DNA of 64,000 bases from positions 1,215,981 through 1,279,980 of the forward strand of contig JAHLMK010000017.1 in assembly GCA_019915135.1 (NCBI GenBank), written 5' to 3'. Origin of the DNA: Strobilurus pachycystidiatus. Taxonomy: Eukaryota > Basidiomycota > Agaricomycetes > Agaricales > Physalacriaceae. Positions 60,038 through 64,000 of this stretch are shown here, in pieces (the first letter of the stretch is position 1; each line of letters begins with the position of its first letter). The translations under genes were made by a program, and so were the position numbers. Below the pieces are notes generated by a model. That model was not told the origin of the DNA, searched no databases, and saw only the letters and a list, made by a program, of their open reading frames with translations.

Positions 60038-63000
60038 ATGGCGTACCGCCAACAGCAACCGCAGGAATACGCCGGGGGCGGACACAGCAACAGTACATCG
60101 CCCGGATATGCCCAGTCGCAGTACTCCTCCAGCGCGCACGGGCACGGGCCTGGACGACCGCCACACGACCCGTACGCATTCTGCAACTCGTTCTGGGGGG
60201 CGGGGGACGCGGGGGTGCCGGTGCTGCTGAACAAGATGCGCGGCGGGGGGCGGACGGTGGAGGAGCTGGCGCGGTTCTGGCGGGAGCGGAGCGTGATCGA
60301 GGGGGAGTATGCGAAGAAGATGGGCAAGTTGGCAAGGAGCATGGGTGGGCTGGGGGCGGGCGAGGGGGGGTGAGTGCGTCTTATTGCGTGGTGGATGTCC
60401 TCGCTAAAGCTAAGCTCGGGCAGGGACCTGCGGACATCGCTGGACACGCTGATCCTGGAAACGGCGCAGACGTCGAAGCACCACGCGCGGCTTGCGCACA
60501 CGCTGTCGGCGGAGCTGCTGGGCAAGACGCTGCAGCTGTCGGGCGACATGAAGGGGTTCGCGAAGAGCACGCTGGGGCCGGCGGAGAAGCTGTGGAAGAG
60601 CAAGCAGGCGGCGCTGGGCCACGTGGAGCGCGCGCGCGAGCGCTGGGAGGGCGAGCTGGTCAAGATCAACAGCTACACGGCGCAGAGCACGCTCGTGCAG
60701 GGCAGGGATCTGGACAAGGTGCTGCTCAAGCTCGAGCGCGTGCGGCAGGCCGCGCCGGGGAGCCGGCAGGAGTACGAGGGCTTCGTGCGGGTGTATGGCG
60801 AGAAGCAGGCGGAGTGGGAGGCGCGGTGGAGGGAGGTGTGCGATGTGTGCGAGGAGACGGAGGAGGAGCGCGGCGAGTTTGTCAAGGAGTGTCTCTGGGC
60901 GTACGCGAATGTCGTCAGTGGGGTGTGTGTTGTGGATGATAATGTGAGTGCCCCCCTCCCCCCCTCCCCCCCACACGTGTTCTCTGACGCTCACCCGACA
61001 GTCATGCGAAAAGCTGCGGCTGGCGCTGGAGGAGACGGACGTGGAACGCGACGTGGAGAACTTTGTGCGCGAGTGTGGGACGGGGCGCCAGATCCCGGAC
61101 GGACCGGGGATGGTGGACTGGGAAAAGTCTGGCGACGGCCAGTACGACGCTGCGACGTTTGCGCCCTCGCACGAGAGTTTCCACCTCGCGGACTTTGCGC
61201 GGGTGAGGAGGGAGCGGAGGAAGCGGGTCGTGGTGGATGACAAGCTGAGCGAGAGTGAGTGCCCAATCCCAAGGGGTGTAACCACACTGACTTGGTTTAG
61301 ACGTTCCCGACGAAACGGCGAGTCCTGTCAAGGGCGCGGTCGAGCTCGAGTTGGAGAGGGAGAGGGTGGGTTTGTTGTTCCCCTTCCATGACTTGTCACT
61401 GACTAGCCCACAGGAGGAGGAGGAACGACAAAACCTAGAAGCTGAGCAGGCAGAAGCTGCTGTCAATCGCGCAGGAGTAGGCGCTGGCGGAGGAGGCTCG
61501 CCGACCAAAGCGACCAGCACCATCTCTCTGCCGGCTAGCACCATGGCGGTTCCACCATCGTCAGGAGGCGCAGGCGGGGGATCAACATCGAGGGGAGTCT
61601 CACCCGCCGGTCGGGGCGTCTCTCCCGGTGGTGCACCGCTCAGCAGACGCCCGACGAGGAAACCCGTCGAAGCCCCCACAGACACATTCCCCGCCCCCGC
61701 CCCCGCAGCCGACGTATCCGGGGAAGACCCGCTCGCCAAGACACTCGAGGCCCTCACGCGCGAGGTGGCGCGGGGCGGAACTGTTCGGGGACGCACCGGG
61801 AGGGCGGCGAGTCCCGTCAAGGCGCCTACCAGTGCCAGTCCCGTGAAGGCCGCTACTCCCGCGAAGCCGCCCCTCCCGCCCCGCCAGCCAAGCGTCGACT
61901 ATCGCACGAGCGCGGAGCAGGTCGTTGGCGGGCCGCCGTCCCGCCCTTCGTCTGCGCAACCTCCGACTGCTGCGTTCATGCGGCCGCCGTCGCGGCAGAA
62001 TACTGGGGGAGGGGGAGGGGGAGGGGGGAGCGTGGAGGTGGAGGGCGTGTTGAAGGATTACGAGCAGAGCTTGCCTGGGGAGCGGAAGCGCCTGAGCGCC
62101 TCGTCGCCGTCCCTGCATCGAACCACGGAGAGCTCGTCTTCCCTTCAACGACCCACCAGCACAGGCACGGGGTTCGCGGGTGTCGGTGCGGGGAGCCGTG
62201 CGGCGAGTCCGCTGAGCAGGAGCGCGAGCCCGATGCCGGGGGAGGTGGTTGATCTGGGGCGGATCTCGCCTGCGCCGTCGAGGGCGGGGAGTATGAACGT
62301 GGCGGCTCCGTCTAGGGTGGATAGTATGAACGTCGCCCCCCCGTCGTCCACGTCCCCGGGGATAGTCCTCGATGCGAGTGGGAGGGTCGTGCATGATGAG
62401 TTGGCGGTGCGGTATCAGCAGCAGCAGCAGCAGAGGGGGGTGAGTCCCCAGCCTCGACAGGCGCAGAGGGAAGTGAGTCCGCAACCCCAGGCGAGGCAGA
62501 GGGGAGTGAGTCCGCAACCGCAGGTGGTGCGACAGGGCGTGAGCCCCCAGCCCCAGTACCAGCGCTCCAGTTACGCGGGGGCGGGGGCGGGGTATCAGAA
62601 TCCCCCTCAGGGATACGACCAACCATACGCACAACAACGGGCTGTGAGTCCGGGTCCGGGGGGATACAACCCATTGCAACGGGCTGTGAGTCCGGGGTAT
62701 GGTGGTGCTCCGCCTGCGCGGGCTGTTAGTCCCCAGCCTCAGTACCAACAACAACCACCACCACTACAGCGCCAATCGTATCAGCAACAGCAATTCCAGT
62801 CGCCTCCGGCCCAAGTCCAAGTCTCTCAACAACAACAAAGGGTCTCGCCGCCGCAGAGGAGACCGAGCTATGGTGGGGTTGGGCCGGTGCCGCCGCCGCC
62901 GCCGTTGCAGAATGCGAACCAAGGGGGGTATCAGCAGCAGAGTCAAGGGTTCCCGCCTCCAAGCCAGAGTCAAGCACAAGCGCAAGGGTTCGGAACGTCG

Positions 63001-63723
63001 CCCTCGCAAGGATTCGGTGCGTCGCCGAGTCAGGGATTCGGTGCGTCGCCGAGTCAAGGATTCGTCGCCCCAGCGTCGGTGTACAACGCCCCTCCGCCCC
63101 CAGCCCAGAGCCCTGCGTACCCTGGTCCTGGGTACACGAATGGGAACCCCAACCCCAACGCGAGGCATAACAACAACAGTTCTGGGATCTCGAGGCAGTC
63201 GAGTTATACGCCCGCTGTGCCCGTGGAGCAGAGGTCGTCCTACGCCGAACCTGCCCAAGGGTATGCGAGTCCCACGAGACAGAGCTCGTATAGTGGTAGT
63301 ATTGGGCCTGGGGCTGGTGCGGAGCCGGGGTATGGGAGTGTGAATGCCCCGTCGTATACCCAAGCACAGGTGGAGGAGGAGAAGCCTGTTTTGTTTTATG
63401 GTGCGTTTCCACTTTCCCTCTATAATGTGCATACTGATCTGTCTGACGCGCTCCTCGACGTAGTGAAGGCGCTGTATGATTACACGGCGACTATCCCGGA
63501 GGAGTTTGATTTTACTGCTGGTGGGTGCCCCCCTTTCCTATCCATTCCCTTCCTCTCCATTCCCTTTCCTTTTGACCTTCACTGGCTGACGCTCGAGGCA
63601 GGCGACATCATTGCTGTGACGTCTACGCCGGAGGACGGGTGGTGGACGGGGAGACTGCTGGACGAGGGGAGGGTGCAGAGGGGCCGGGAGGTCTTTCCGA
63701 GTAATTTCGTTTGTTTGTTTTAG
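60038..63723 (+). CDS. F-BAR and SH3 protein, Cdc15/Imp2/Hof1-like
   Basis: Membrane-curving scaffold expected at the division site or endocytic patches. Start MAYRQQQPQEYAGGG; F-BAR domain from about residue 45 (DPYAFCNSFWGAGDAGVPVL, TVEELARFWRERSVIEGEYA), continuing after a short intron with DLRTSLDTLILETAQTSKHH, FAKSTLGPAEKLWKSKQAAL and the coiled end EEERGEFVKECLWAYANVVS. Further introns near 60943-61001 and 61255-61300. Then a long disordered Ser/Pro/Gln region with repeats of (R/A)(G/A/E)VSPQPQ (62440-62750) and GFGASPSQ (62990-63062). The C-terminal SH3: VKALYDYTATIPEEFDFTAG, then DIIAVTSTPEDGWWTGRLL and FPSNFVCLF-stop, with ALYDY, WW and PSNFV all present. Very GC-rich, so long shadow frames run on both strands. 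Confidence 0.9.
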
Positions 63724-63853
63724 GTGGGGCGAGGGGAGGGGAGGGGGAGGGGGGTGTATATATGTCTACCTACCATCTTACACTTACACTGACATTTACA
63801 CGGACACTTTTCATTAGGGCTGTGTATGACCGGACCGAATGGCTGGTGGACAC

Positions 63854-63925
63854 GGCCGCCTGGCGAAATGGCATCGCGTCTGACTACGAATCAGGAGATT
63901 GCAGGTTCGACCCCTGCGGTGGTCA
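63854..63925 (+). tRNA. tRNA-Arg (anticodon ACG), copy 3
   Basis: Same 72 bases as copies 1 and 2: acceptor GGCCGCC/GGTGGTC, anticodon ACG, T arm GCAGG/CCTGC. Starts about 130 bases after the F-BAR stop, same strand. Confidence 0.93.
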
Positions 63926-64000
63926 ATAGTTGTCCCCGGAGGGAACTTTTTGGATGACACCATCAAAAGTGACGAGTTTCAAGAATCAGACTCTCGAGTC

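Noticed and set aside
60410..61285. Long minus-strand frame opposite the F-BAR gene
   Set aside because: Leu/Arg-rich shadow of GC-rich coding sequence; it spans true introns of the F-BAR gene and has no family motif.
61600..63432. Several long minus-strand frames (up to 384 codons) opposite the F-BAR disordered region
   Set aside because: Low-complexity RTHSP-type translations caused by the CAG/CCG-rich repeats on the plus strand.

Overview
This 64 kb window comes from a filamentous basidiomycete, most likely an agaricomycete. Evidence: protein-coding genes are cut by many short introns (roughly 45-75 nt, GT...AG); three F-box-like proteins, two MYND-finger proteins and a two-part amidohydrolase belong to families expanded in mushrooms; and there is a secreted wood- and litter-decay set (heme-thiolate peroxygenase, GH11 xylanase with CBM1, GMC oxidoreductase). 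No species can be named from the sequence alone. Exon joins were made by hand, so boundaries inside genes are approximate.

Left third (1-25.4 kb): a Dal5-type permease (minus, runs off the left edge), a secreted or membrane-tethered double amidohydrolase, an F-box-like protein, an unspecific peroxygenase (minus), a stretch of decayed membrane-protein coding sequence, a second F-box-like protein, a GNAT-ankyrin protein, two paralogous small NTF2/SnoaL-like genes flanking a GH11 xylanase, and a MYND zinc-finger protein.

Middle (25.7-50 kb): tRNA-Arg(TCT), an internally deleted amidase, a wax-synthase-type membrane acyltransferase, a small MYND protein convergent with a complete GMC oxidoreductase, a young 1.3 kb non-autonomous LTR retrotransposon, a pair of inverted DUF4097-like single-pass membrane proteins about 6 kb apart with a dual-specificity phosphatase between them, and several poorly conserved or decayed stretches.

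Right part (50-64 kb): an F-box-like gene with a one-base frameshift, three copies of one tRNA-Arg(ACG), a four-RRM RNA-binding protein of the Nrd1/Mrn1 type, and an F-BAR/SH3 protein of the Cdc15/Imp2/Hof1 type.

The most striking structure is at 52.4-54.4 kb. Three short hAT-like miniature elements sit inside one and the same terminal inverted repeat of an older, truncated relative. Each is bounded by a perfect 8-bp target duplication made of the resident TIR sequence (GGTGGCGC, CAGTAAAC, GTAAACCT). A fourth element of a different TIR family is nested in the first, with its own 8-bp duplication CACTGCCC. This looks like repeated self-targeted nesting.
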